Below, piece by piece: positions 1 to 6,080 of a stretch of DNA of 6,194 nt. A model generated the notes under the pieces. That model was not told where the DNA came from. It did not search any database and worked only from the letters and a program-made list of their open reading frames with translations. Position 1 is the stretch's first letter. Each line of letters begins with the position of its first letter. A program made the translations under genes and the position numbers. The DNA is from F23-B02 sp963590435 (GTDB taxonomy: Bacteria; Bacillota; Clostridia; Oscillospirales; Oscillospiraceae), in the NCBI GenBank assembly GCA_963590435.1, contig CAVAPG010000098.1:1-6194 (forward strand), written 5' to 3'.

Positions 1-59
1 CACAGATCGTAACCTTTATTTTCCGATATGACAAAACCCAAACAGCATAAGAACTCAAA

Positions 60-94
60 GAATAGGAAGCGCATATATCACGCGCTTCCTATTC
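60..94. other. 13-bp perfect hairpin, possible terminator of an upstream gene
   Basis: Bases 60-72 (G followed by AATAGGAAGCGC) pair perfectly with 82-94, leaving a 9-nt loop at 73-81. The stem is long and unlikely by chance. No real T run follows on the plus strand, and only a weak one (CTTTGAGTTCTT) follows on the minus strand. It could be a terminator without a strong U tract, an RNA-protective 3' structure, or part of a small RNA ending at the terminator at 160-190. The stem is seen directly; its role is inferred. Confidence 0.5.
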
Positions 95-112
95 CAATGT
101 ATAACGCAAAAT

Positions 113-137
113 TCTCCGACTGCAGTGCAATCGGGGA
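113..137 (+). other. Small imperfect hairpin
   Basis: TCTCCGA at 113-119 can pair with TCGGGGA at 131-137, giving 7 pairs with one G-U and an 11-nt loop. It lies between the stronger hairpin at 60-94 and the terminator at 160-190. The three structures together could be the 3' untranslated end of an upstream transcript or a small structured RNA. No matching promoter was recognised for an independent RNA. Confidence 0.3.
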
Positions 138-159
138 GCTTGCATATTAAGGCTTCACC

Positions 160-190
160 ATGCCCACACCAAGAATGTGTGGGTATTTTT
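160..190 (+). terminator. Rho-independent terminator for transcription entering from the left
   Basis: CCCACAC (163-169) pairs with GTGTGGG (177-183) around the 7-nt loop CAAGAAT. The stem can be extended by G-U, U-A and A-U pairs to 160-186. TATTTTT at 184-190 gives the U tract. This is a typical intrinsic terminator on the plus strand. It would separate an upstream transcript from the glycyl radical operon, which has its own promoter about 70 bases further on. Confidence 0.75.
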
Positions 191-198
191 CAGCGCAA

Positions 199-213
199 AT
201 TAATTAAATTAAT
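199..213. promoter_or_regulatory. AT-rich near-perfect palindrome upstream of the promoter
   Basis: ATTAATTAAATTAAT is palindromic except at its central base (206). It lies about 40 bases upstream of the -35 box of the operon promoter. It could be an UP-element-like AT tract or a regulator site. Palindromes of this kind also arise by chance in AT-rich intergenic DNA, so this is a weak call. Confidence 0.25.
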
Positions 214-235
214 CAAAATAGTGGAGTGCCGTTAT

Positions 236-255
236 AAAATCTGATCACAGACTTT
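236..255. promoter_or_regulatory. Imperfect dyad overlapping the -35 box, candidate operator
   Basis: TCTG (240-243) and CAGA (248-251) form an inverted repeat around ATCA. The symmetry extends, after one mismatch on each side, to AAA (236-238) and TTT (253-255). The right end covers the first bases of the -35 hexamer, so a protein bound here would compete with RNA polymerase. The symmetry is seen; that it is an operator, and for which regulator, is inference. No regulator gene is in the window. Confidence 0.35.
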
Positions 256-280
256 ACAAAACGCTGTTTTCTGTTATAAT
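253..280 (+). promoter_or_regulatory. SigmaA-type promoter of the glycyl radical operon
   Basis: TTTACA at 253-258 differs from the TTGACA consensus at one position. TATAAT at 275-280 matches the -10 consensus exactly, with a 16-bp spacer. TG at 272-273 adds an extended -10 motif. Transcription would start near 287, giving a leader of about 83 nt before the activase start codon. It is the only strong promoter seen ahead of the two operon genes and lies downstream of the terminator at 160-190. Confidence 0.8.
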
Positions 281-305
281 AAATTTGTTAAAAGAATTTC
301 AAAGT

Positions 306-348
306 CCGGGTTGCATCGCATCTGCCTCGGCATTTTTTTCGGTTTTTT
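306..348 (+). promoter_or_regulatory. Leader stem followed by long T runs, possible attenuator
   Basis: Within the predicted leader, CCGGG (306-310) can pair with CTCGG (326-330), with one G-U pair. Seven Ts (333-339) and then six Ts (343-348) follow. The arrangement resembles a weak intrinsic terminator placed between the promoter and the first start codon, which would allow transcription attenuation. The stem is short (5 pairs) with a large loop, and no clear competing antiterminator was found, so the function is uncertain. Confidence 0.35.
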
Positions 349-359
349 ATTAAACTATC

Positions 360-365
360 AGGAGG
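360..365 (+). promoter_or_regulatory. Ribosome binding site that fixes the activase start
   Basis: AGGAGG is a full Shine-Dalgarno match 5 nt before ATG at 371. An in-frame TTG at 311 would give 20 more residues, but it has no ribosome binding site and lies inside the leader stem, so ATG 371 is preferred. Confidence 0.9.
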
Positions 366-370
366 TAATC

Positions 371-1282
371 ATGCTTGTTCCGCTGGTTCTCGATATAAAG
401 GGCAATTCTCTGGATGACGGACCGGGAATCCGCTCGGCCGTTTTTTTTAAGGGCTGCCCGCTCAGCTGCGTATGGTGTCACAATCCCGAAAGCAAGCACA
501 GCCGGGCGGAGCTATCCTTCGATGCCTCGTCATGCATAAACTGCGGCAGCTGCCGCGGCGTCTGCCGGGTTGGCGCTCTCAAACCGAGCAATCCATATTA
601 CGTTGACCGTAGCCGCTGTACACTATGCTTTGCCTGCACGGAGGTCTGCCCGGCCAAGGCAATAACGCGGGTTGGAAAGCAGATGACGCACGACGATCTT
701 TTCAATAAGCTCATGTCGGACAAGCCCTTTTACGATGTATCCGGCGGCGGTGTCACGCTTTCGGGTGGTGAGGCTACGCTGTGCACCGAGTGGGTCGGCG
801 AGCTTGCCCGAAGACTGCACGAGGCCGGAGTCAGGGTGCTGCTGGAGACCTGCGGCCAGTTTGACTGGGAGCGCGCCGAAAAGCATCTTCTCCCATATGT
901 AGACGACATTTTCTGCGACGTGAAGATACTGGACCGTGAAAAGCACAAGAAATACTGCGGTGTGTACAACGACCGCATCCTTGAGAATATACGCAGAATG
1001 TGGAGCGGCAAGGAGCGCCTGGGATATAGCTTTCTGCCGCGTACGCCACTCATACCGGGGATCACCGACACTGAGGAAAACCTGACGGAGATAGCCGTGT
1101 TCCTCTCGGAGCTCGGCATAGAGAGGGCACAGCTGCTTGCGTACAACCCGACGTGGTACCCGAAAAACGACAAGCTGGGGCTCAGACTCTGCGACGAGCT
1201 CAAAGGTGTCGATGGATTCCAGTCGCGCGAGCAGCTTGATAAGGCAAAGAAAATTTTTTCAGATAAAAATATAATTTGCTAA
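371..1282 (+). CDS. Glycyl radical enzyme activating enzyme (radical SAM)
   Basis: This 303-residue protein is the activase for the glycyl radical enzyme encoded 13 bases downstream. It would reductively cleave S-adenosylmethionine and abstract a hydrogen from the glycine of its partner, in the cytoplasm under anaerobic conditions. The radical SAM motif CxxxCxxC is at Cys29, Cys33 and Cys36. Two ferredoxin-like cluster motifs follow: Cys55/58/61/65 and Cys83/86/89/93 (the second ends in CP). SGGE, the SAM-contacting motif, is at 131-134. The DGPGIR stretch at 16-21 is typical of the family. The inserted two-cluster domain is normal for activases of non-pyruvate-formate-lyase glycyl radical enzymes (dehydratase, decarboxylase and benzylsuccinate synthase types) and is absent from the short PflA type. 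All key cysteines are present and the length is normal. Which substrate system it serves cannot be read from it. Confidence 0.95.
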   Translation: MLVPLVLDIKGNSLDDGPGIRSAVFFKGCPLSCVWCHNPESKHSRAELSFDASSCINCGSCRGVCRVGALKPSNPYYVDRSRCTLCFACTEVCPAKAITRVGKQMTHDDLFNKLMSDKPFYDVSGGGVTLSGGEATLCTEWVGELARRLHEAGVRVLLETCGQFDWERAEKHLLPYVDDIFCDVKILDREKHKKYCGVYNDRILENIRRMWSGKERLGYSFLPRTPLIPGITDTEENLTEIAVFLSELGIERAQLLAYNPTWYPKNDKLGLRLCDELKGVDGFQSREQLDKAKKIFSDKNIIC

Positions 1283-1288
1283 GGAGAG
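1281..1288 (+). promoter_or_regulatory. Ribosome binding site of the glycyl radical enzyme
   Basis: AAGGAGAG overlaps the TAA stop codon of the activase and lies 7 nt before ATG 1296. This places the start firmly and indicates that both genes are translated from one message. Confidence 0.85.
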
Positions 1289-1295
1289 TGAACAG

Positions 1296-4262
1296 ATGAC
1301 TGAAAAAATGACCGGAAAGGTCGCAAATTCTCTTGCGCATGTGGTCCTGCAATTCATGGCCAAGGTGTTTACCTACGACAAGGAAAAACAGGCCTATCTC
1401 AAGACCACCGACGGCTGGATGAACTTTGCCATTGGACTCACGACCGAGGACGGGAGTGTTAAGCAGAGCATCCGCTTCATGGACGGCAGGGGCAGCGTCA
1501 GAGGGAATGTCGACGGAGTTGATACCCTGCTGATTCTTCAGAATACGAGCGTACTCGCGCAGCTGGCGACACTGCCGCCCAACGAGGTGCTCAACCTCAT
1601 GCTCAAGAACAAGATGTCCAGCAGCGGAAATATGGCGTATCTTGAGTTTTTCAACCTGCTCATCTCCGTCATGATGAAGGATAAGCAGATAAAGCAGATG
1701 CAGCTTCAGAAAAAAGAGCGCGAGGAGTTTGGCAAGACGATGTCCGATGCAAAGGCACCCACCGGTCCGCGGCCGCGCAAGGAATTCATGCACTGCGCCA
1801 GTGTCGATCCGGGAGTGCACTGCCTCAAGGATGATCCGTATTTGAGCTCCTACGCCCTTGAGGATTTCCCACGTCTTAAAAAATATTTGGATATACACCA
1901 CACCGCCGCTCCCGCCGTATGTACTGAGCGTGCCGGGCTTCTCACCGATTTCTTCCGCGAAAACGGCTTTGAGATGCACAGGGATGGTACCCCCTGGGTG
2001 CCCGAGCTGCGCCAGGGTAAGGCCTTCCGTTATCTGATGGAGCACCGCCGTCCAATCATCCGCAAGGACAATCTTATCGCAGGCACGACGACCACCAAGG
2101 AGATAGGCGTGCCGGTCTATCCGGATGCGATCGGTCTTATATTTTGGGGCGAGTTGCTGACGGTGCAGGACCGTATGCTCAACCCATATGCCCCACTTTC
2201 CGAGGAGGAGATACACCGGCTCAACAATGATATTTTCCCCTTCTGGATCCACCGCAACATGCGCGAGTATGTCCGCGACAAATATCATGAGCCCATCTGC
2301 CAGAAACTCGACGAGCGCTGGGCAGCGGCGTTTCTGTGGAAAAACGTCGCTCTGTCGCACACGATACTCGACTATCCCAAACTTCTGAGACTGGGCCTGC
2401 GCGGAATAATCTCGGAGATCGAGGCTGAGCTTGAGCGCGACGCGGACGCGCCGCAGTCGAAAAAAGACGAGCTGCACGCCATGATAGACTGCTACGAAGG
2501 AGTTATCAGCTACGCGAAGCATCTTGCGCAGCAGGCAAGATACGAGGCCGGCCTTGAGCTCAATAGCAAACGCAGAGCAGAGCTCGAGACGATAGCTGCC
2601 GCCGTGGAGCATTCACCTGAATATCCGGCGCGTACGCTCGACGAGGCCGTCAATGCCATCTGGATCCACTGGGTAGCAGTACATATGGAGAGCACAAACG
2701 CGGGATTTTCCCTTGGTCGCATGGACCAGTGGCTTCAGTCTTACTTCGAGGCTGATATGGCAAAGTGCAAAAGCAAGGCCGAGCGAGAGGCATATATACA
2801 TCACGCACTCGAGCTCATTGGATGCTTCTATATAAACTGCCAGGATCACGTCCCCCTCACGCCCGATATCGGTAACTATCTCTTCGGCGGAAGCTCCTCC
2901 GACCAGGCAATTACGCTCGGCGGTGTTACGCCCGATGGCGAGGACGCGGTCAACGATATGACCTATGTTTTCCTCAAGGTCACCGAAATGCTCAGCATGC
3001 GCGACCCCAATGTCAACGCACGCTACAACAGCGAGAAGAATTCGCTGACATATCTGCGCCGCCTGTGCGAGGTAAATGTCAACACGACGGCGACGCCCTC
3101 AATACACAACGACCTTGCGGTCATGGCTTCGCTTGCAGACCACAATTACGAGCACGCAGACCTGCTCGACTGGTCCGCTACAGGCTGCGTCGAACCTACC
3201 ATATCAGGCAAGCATTTGGGACATACAAACTGCATGATGTTCAGCATGGTCGCGCCGTTTGAGATGGCCATGTTCAACGGCTATCATCCCCTTATGCGCT
3301 GGCACCTCGGGCCAAAGACCGGTGAGGCTGACAGCTTTGCGGAATTTGATGATTTCTTTAACGCCTACATAAAGCAGCTGTCCTTCATGGCGGGTCTCAC
3401 CTGCGAGTACAACAACTACCTGGGTGAGGCACACTCCGTCATACGTCCGACGCCGCTTATGAGCGCCATGATTGACGGCTGCATCACGAAGGGACTCGAC
3501 TGCACCAAGGGCGGTGCGAAGTACAACTCCTCCGGCACGGCCTGCATCGGGCTTGCCGACGTTGTTGACTCCCTGATGGCCATAAAAACGCTGGTGTTCG
3601 ACCGCAGACTGTATACGCTCAGCGAACTTTTCTCTGCCGTCAAGAGCAATTTCGAAGGTCACGAGGCCATGCGCAGCCGGATACTCACCGAGGTCCCACG
3701 CTTCGGCGGCGGCAGCGATGAAGCCGTTGCTATGGCAAACCGTGTCACCAAGGCCACCCGCGACATCTTTTGGGCTCAGACGAATTTCCGCGGCGGTCAC
3801 TATACGACAGGCTGGTGGAGTATGTCAAACCACGTCGCCTTCGGCACACTCGCAGGGGCACTCCCATCCGGCCGCCTTGCCGGACTTCCATTTACCCCCG
3901 GACTGACTCCGGAGTCCAACGCCTCGCCGAGTCTGCTTGACAACATCAAGGACGTCAGCCGCCTTGATCCGCTGAACATGAACAACAACATAGCCTTCAA
4001 CGTCAAGGTCAATCCCTCACCGAACGACAGTCATGAGCAGACCGTCGAGCACCTGACCTCGTACACCCGCGCCTATGTTACGCTCGGCGGAATGCAGATG
4101 CAGTTCAACGTAGTCTCCAGTGACACCATGCGTGCGGCGATGGCCGATCCCGACTCCTACCGCGACCTCATGGTTCGCATTTCCGGCTATAACGCCTACT
4201 TCACTACGCTCAACAAGGATCTCCAGCTCGAGCTGATTCGCAGAGCCGACTACAGCATGTAA
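1296..4262 (+). CDS. Glycyl radical enzyme with N-terminal SCP2-like domain, substrate unknown
   Basis: A 988-residue cytoplasmic enzyme of the pyruvate formate-lyase/glycyl radical superfamily. The active-site motif GCVEP holds Cys631 and Glu633. The C-terminal glycyl loop RISGYNAYF holds the radical site Gly964, 24 residues from the end. Other family motifs are YNSSGTACIGLADVVDS (about 743-759) and a glycine-rich ALPSGRLAG-type segment near 860. The core runs from about residue 160 to 988. Residues 1-125 are extra: after a helical start, the pattern around 35-125 (short beta strands, then LPPNEVLNLMLKNKM, SSGNMAY and a hydrophobic helix) resembles an SCP2 lipid-binding domain. A charged lysine/glutamate-rich linker follows at about 125-155. 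Most glycyl radical enzymes have about 750-900 residues. Cys-x-Glu excludes a true pyruvate formate-lyase and fits dehydratases, C-N/C-S lyases, decarboxylases or X-succinate synthase-like relatives. No substrate can be assigned. The gene is co-transcribed with its activase and ends in a strong terminator. Confidence 0.93.
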   Translation: MTEKMTGKVANSLAHVVLQFMAKVFTYDKEKQAYLKTTDGWMNFAIGLTTEDGSVKQSIRFMDGRGSVRGNVDGVDTLLILQNTSVLAQLATLPPNEVLNLMLKNKMSSSGNMAYLEFFNLLISVMMKDKQIKQMQLQKKEREEFGKTMSDAKAPTGPRPRKEFMHCASVDPGVHCLKDDPYLSSYALEDFPRLKKYLDIHHTAAPAVCTERAGLLTDFFRENGFEMHRDGTPWVPELRQGKAFRYLMEHRRPIIRKDNLIAGTTTTKEIGVPVYPDAIGLIFWGELLTVQDRMLNPYAPLSEEEIHRLNNDIFPFWIHRNMREYVRDKYHEPICQKLDERWAAAFLWKNVALSHTILDYPKLLRLGLRGIISEIEAELERDADAPQSKKDELHAMIDCYEGVISYAKHLAQQARYEAGLELNSKRRAELETIAAAVEHSPEYPARTLDEAVNAIWIHWVAVHMESTNAGFSLGRMDQWLQSYFEADMAKCKSKAEREAYIHHALELIGCFYINCQDHVPLTPDIGNYLFGGSSSDQAITLGGVTPDGEDAVNDMTYVFLKVTEMLSMRDPNVNARYNSEKNSLTYLRRLCEVNVNTTATPSIHNDLAVMASLADHNYEHADLLDWSATGCVEPTISGKHLGHTNCMMFSMVAPFEMAMFNGYHPLMRWHLGPKTGEADSFAEFDDFFNAYIKQLSFMAGLTCEYNNYLGEAHSVIRPTPLMSAMIDGCITKGLDCTKGGAKYNSSGTACIGLADVVDSLMAIKTLVFDRRLYTLSELFSAVKSNFEGHEAMRSRILTEVPRFGGGSDEAVAMANRVTKATRDIFWAQTNFRGGHYTTGWWSMSNHVAFGTLAGALPSGRLAGLPFTPGLTPESNASPSLLDNIKDVSRLDPLNMNNNIAFNVKVNPSPNDSHEQTVEHLTSYTRAYVTLGGMQMQFNVVSSDTMRAAMADPDSYRDLMVRISGYNAYFTTLNKDLQLELIRRADYSM

Positions 4263-4273
4263 AGTGCAACACG

Positions 4274-4312
4274 CAACAAAGCCCGTACCGAAAACCGGTA
4301 CGGGCTTTGTTG
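4274..4312 (+). terminator. Strong terminator of the glycyl radical operon
   Basis: CAACAAAGCCCGTACCG (4274-4290) pairs perfectly over 17 bp with 4296-4312, closing a 5-nt AAAAC loop, 11 bases after the stop codon. The right arm ends CTTTGTTGT, a U-rich tail partly inside the stem. The left arm gives the same on the minus strand, so the hairpin can work in both directions. It isolates the operon from the phage-type genes to the right. Confidence 0.9.
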
Positions 4313-4413
4313 TATCCCAAAAACCACGCGTAAAAGAGTTAAGCAAAGAGAAAAGAAGGAAACATCGGTGCTCGGGTGCCATTAAGAAGTGGAGAAGTGA
4401 TTCACAGGATAAA

Positions 4414-5100
4414 GCAATAAACGGCGTACAGGACGGATGCAGTGGCTCTGTCACAATGGTAGGCGATATCTGCTATTACAAATCAAGGGCCGGCATTGTG
4501 GCGTTCGACGGATCCACGACATACTCAACAGGGGATAATCTCGGAGATATCCGGTACACGGAAGCTGTCGGCGGCAGCGCAAACGACAAATACTACATAT
4601 CCATGAAAGATTCGGGTGGGCAGTGGACGATGCTCGCTTATGACACATCAAAGTCGCTATGGCATAAAGAGGACAGCAGCCATGCATTGATGTTCTGTTC
4701 CATGAGCGGAGACACATTTTTTGTTACGCAAGAGAGCAACAACGCATGCAACATAAACCTCATAAGCGATTACAACAAGACTGATACGCAAGAGGCAACA
4801 CCGGAGTGGGAAGCTGTAACAGGTCTGCAGGGCTACAGTTACACCGGGCAGAAATACATAAGCCGCTTTAATCTCCGCATGGTTTTGCCAAAAGATTCGT
4901 ACATGGATATCTATATTGAGTACGATTCAAGCGGCAAATGGGAGCATCAGGGGCATATCAAGGGTGTAGGTACGACATCGTTCATGATTCCTGTACGGCC
5001 CAGACGATGCGATCATTTCAGGATAAAGCTTGCCGGCACCGGTGATGTTAGGCTCTACAGCATGAGCAAGCTGTTTGAAGGGGGCACGGATGTGCGATGA
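4414..5100 (+). pseudogene. 5'-truncated phage virion/tail structural protein
   Basis: The reading frame encodes about 228 residues that look like the C-terminal part of a larger phage structural protein. They include GVQDGCSGSV, YYKSRAGIVAFDGS, DKYYISMKD, WHKEDSS and a closing PRRCDHFRIKLAGTGDVRLYSMS. From general familiarity, this pattern is found at the end of virion proteins in clostridial prophages and suggests a beta-propeller-like body; the match was not searched. The frame stays open leftwards to a GTG at 4264, but that start lies next to the operon terminator and has no ribosome binding site. The first internal ATG (4456) also lacks one and falls inside the conserved pattern. The amino-terminal half therefore appears lost, with the junction between about 4313 and 4420. 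Its stop overlaps the next start as ATGA, the normal spacing of an intact phage operon. It may be untranslated here. Confidence 0.7.
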
Positions 5101-5468
5101 TTATTGTTCCACAAGCGCCTCTGTTCAGAGGCACACAGGAAGAGAACATAAGCGCGATGCAGAGATACCTCACAGAGCTGTCGGAAAACTTGTCGGCTTC
5201 GCTTAATGGCCTTAACACAAGCGATGGCGAAACAAAGGTTGTTGTTCAAAACACTGTAACAAAGAGGAGCGGTATCTCTGAAATTCCGGTAGCAACGGAG
5301 AAAATTCTCGGCGGCATAAAGGTCGGAACAAATCTCAGTATAGAAGCTGACGGCACTTTGAGCGTAGACATGGCGAGTGCGATTGAAGCAGATAACACAA
5401 AGCCTGTATCGTCGGCAAATGTCTACACGGAGATAGGCAATATCAACGCATTGCTGGAAACAATATAA
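5097..5468 (+). CDS. Small phage tail-fibre-type protein
   Basis: This 123-residue protein overlaps the preceding frame by 4 bases (ATGA), implying translational coupling. A weak AAGGGGG at 5078-5084 lies 12 nt upstream. Residues 1-40 (MIIVPQAPLFRG, then a helical stretch with YLTELSENLSASLNGL) look like an oligomerising segment. The second half holds ILGGIKVGTNLSIEADGTL (residues 70-88) and SSANVYTEIGNINALLETI at the end, patterns seen in phage tail fibre and baseplate appendage proteins. It has no signal peptide or membrane segment and appears complete. Its role in the particle, probably as an adaptor or short fibre piece, is inferred from neighbours and motifs. If the upstream gene is dead, this one may be poorly expressed. 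Confidence 0.7.
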   Translation: MIIVPQAPLFRGTQEENISAMQRYLTELSENLSASLNGLNTSDGETKVVVQNTVTKRSGISEIPVATEKILGGIKVGTNLSIEADGTLSVDMASAIEADNTKPVSSANVYTEIGNINALLETI

Positions 5469-5480
5469 AGGAGCGATGAG

Positions 5481-6080
5481 ATGAGTACACAAACAGAAAT
5501 AACACGGCTTCAGGACGCACGAAACAAGATACGCAACAAGTGCGTCGACTTGGGCATATCCACCACAACGGCAAAGCTTGACGCGCTTGCAACTGCGGTT
5601 GACGGCATCACGAACAACGGCGCGGTCACGGCAACAGTTCAGGAAGGCGCGAGTTACACCATACCGAAGGGCTACCACAACGGCTCCGGCACGGTCTCCG
5701 GCATTGCAGGCGGCGGGTCATACACGCTGCAGGCAAAGACGGTTACACCTACAAAGAGCGCGCAGAATGTAGCTCCCGACAGCGGGTACTACGGCATGTC
5801 GTCTGTAACGGTTAATGCAATCCCCGAAGCATATCAGGATGTGTCAAGCGTTACGGCAACGGCAGCAGATGTTCTGGCCAACAAGATAATCGTCGACTCA
5901 ACCGGCACAACAGTCGCGGGCACAATGGCAGACAACGGCGCGGTGTCCATTGAGCTTGACACCTCCAACCAACCCTACACAGTGCCTGCAGGCTACCACA
6001 ACGGCAGTGGAAAAGTCAGCGTAAAGACGAGCACCTTCCATTACAGGTCAATTGCAAAGTTAACTTCCAGTATGAACTGA
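5481..6080 (+). CDS. Phage tail-fibre-like repeat protein, C-terminus probably truncated
   Basis: This 199-residue protein starts at ATG 5481 with AAAGGAG at 5467-5473 correctly placed, 12 bases after the previous stop. Residues 1-45 are a charged helix (RLQDARNKIRNKCVDLGI) followed by AKLDALATAVDGI, a common start for clostridial phage fibre proteins. Two copies of an NNGAV...YTIP/YTVP...GYHNGSG module follow at about 45-72 and 151-178, separated by a segment with KTVTPTKSAQNVAPDSGYYGMSS and VTATAADVLANK. These modules form beta-rich fibre shafts in phage appendages. After the second GYHNGSGKVSVKT the pattern stops. The last residues (STFHYRSIAKLTSSMN) are unlike the rest and are encoded by much more AT-rich DNA, so the native C-terminus has probably been replaced. 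Host attachment is the likely original role, by inference. Confidence 0.75.
   Translation: MSTQTEITRLQDARNKIRNKCVDLGISTTTAKLDALATAVDGITNNGAVTATVQEGASYTIPKGYHNGSGTVSGIAGGGSYTLQAKTVTPTKSAQNVAPDSGYYGMSSVTVNAIPEAYQDVSSVTATAADVLANKIIVDSTGTTVAGTMADNGAVSIELDTSNQPYTVPAGYHNGSGKVSVKTSTFHYRSIAKLTSSMN
5614..5695 (+). repeat. Fibre module repeat, copy 1
   Basis: This begins with ACAACGGCGCGGT (5614-5626) and contains GGCTACCACAACGGC (5670-5684). Both strings recur exactly in copy 2, about 320 bases downstream. The repeat encodes the NNGAV to GYHNGSG module of the tail-fibre-like protein. The sequence between the two strings has diverged. Confidence 0.7.
5932..6016 (+). repeat. Fibre module repeat, copy 2
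   Basis: ACAACGGCGCGGT (5932-5944) and GGCTACCACAACGGC (5991-6005) match copy 1 exactly, with similar spacing between the two strings (44 bases in copy 1, 47 in copy 2 including one extra codon). The module is followed almost at once by the change to AT-rich sequence near 6027. Confidence 0.7.

Noticed and set aside
3..50. Short frame QIVTFIFRYDKTQTA ending at 48-50, as the tail of an upstream gene
   Set aside because: Only 15 codons are visible, with no recognisable pattern, so it cannot be distinguished from chance.
311..370. Upstream TTG start for the activase, adding 20 residues
   Set aside because: There is no ribosome binding site before it, it sits in the leader stem and T runs, and the ATG at 371 has a perfect AGGAGG at the right distance.
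1200..2612. Long 470-residue open frame on the minus strand opposite the glycyl radical enzyme
   Set aside because: It lies antisense to a gene with clear catalytic motifs, has no ribosome binding site or recognisable domain, and is explained by the GC-rich codon pattern of the plus-strand gene.
3204..3800. 198-residue minus-strand open frame, and further antisense frames at 623-1203, 4017-4454 and 5055-5678
   Set aside because: All mirror well-supported plus-strand genes or cross the operon terminator, and none shows a family motif or start signal.
4264..4413. Extension of the phage protein frame back to GTG 4264
   Set aside because: The start codon is adjacent to the terminator hairpin, the frame is translated from that hairpin, and no ribosome binding site is present; the open frame is probably coincidental.
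4355..4420. Small frame reading KEGNIGARVPLRSGEVIHRIKQ-stop just before the phage fragment
   Set aside because: It has no start codon with a ribosome binding site and only about 25 codons between stops; it could be a scrap of another gene but nothing supports that.
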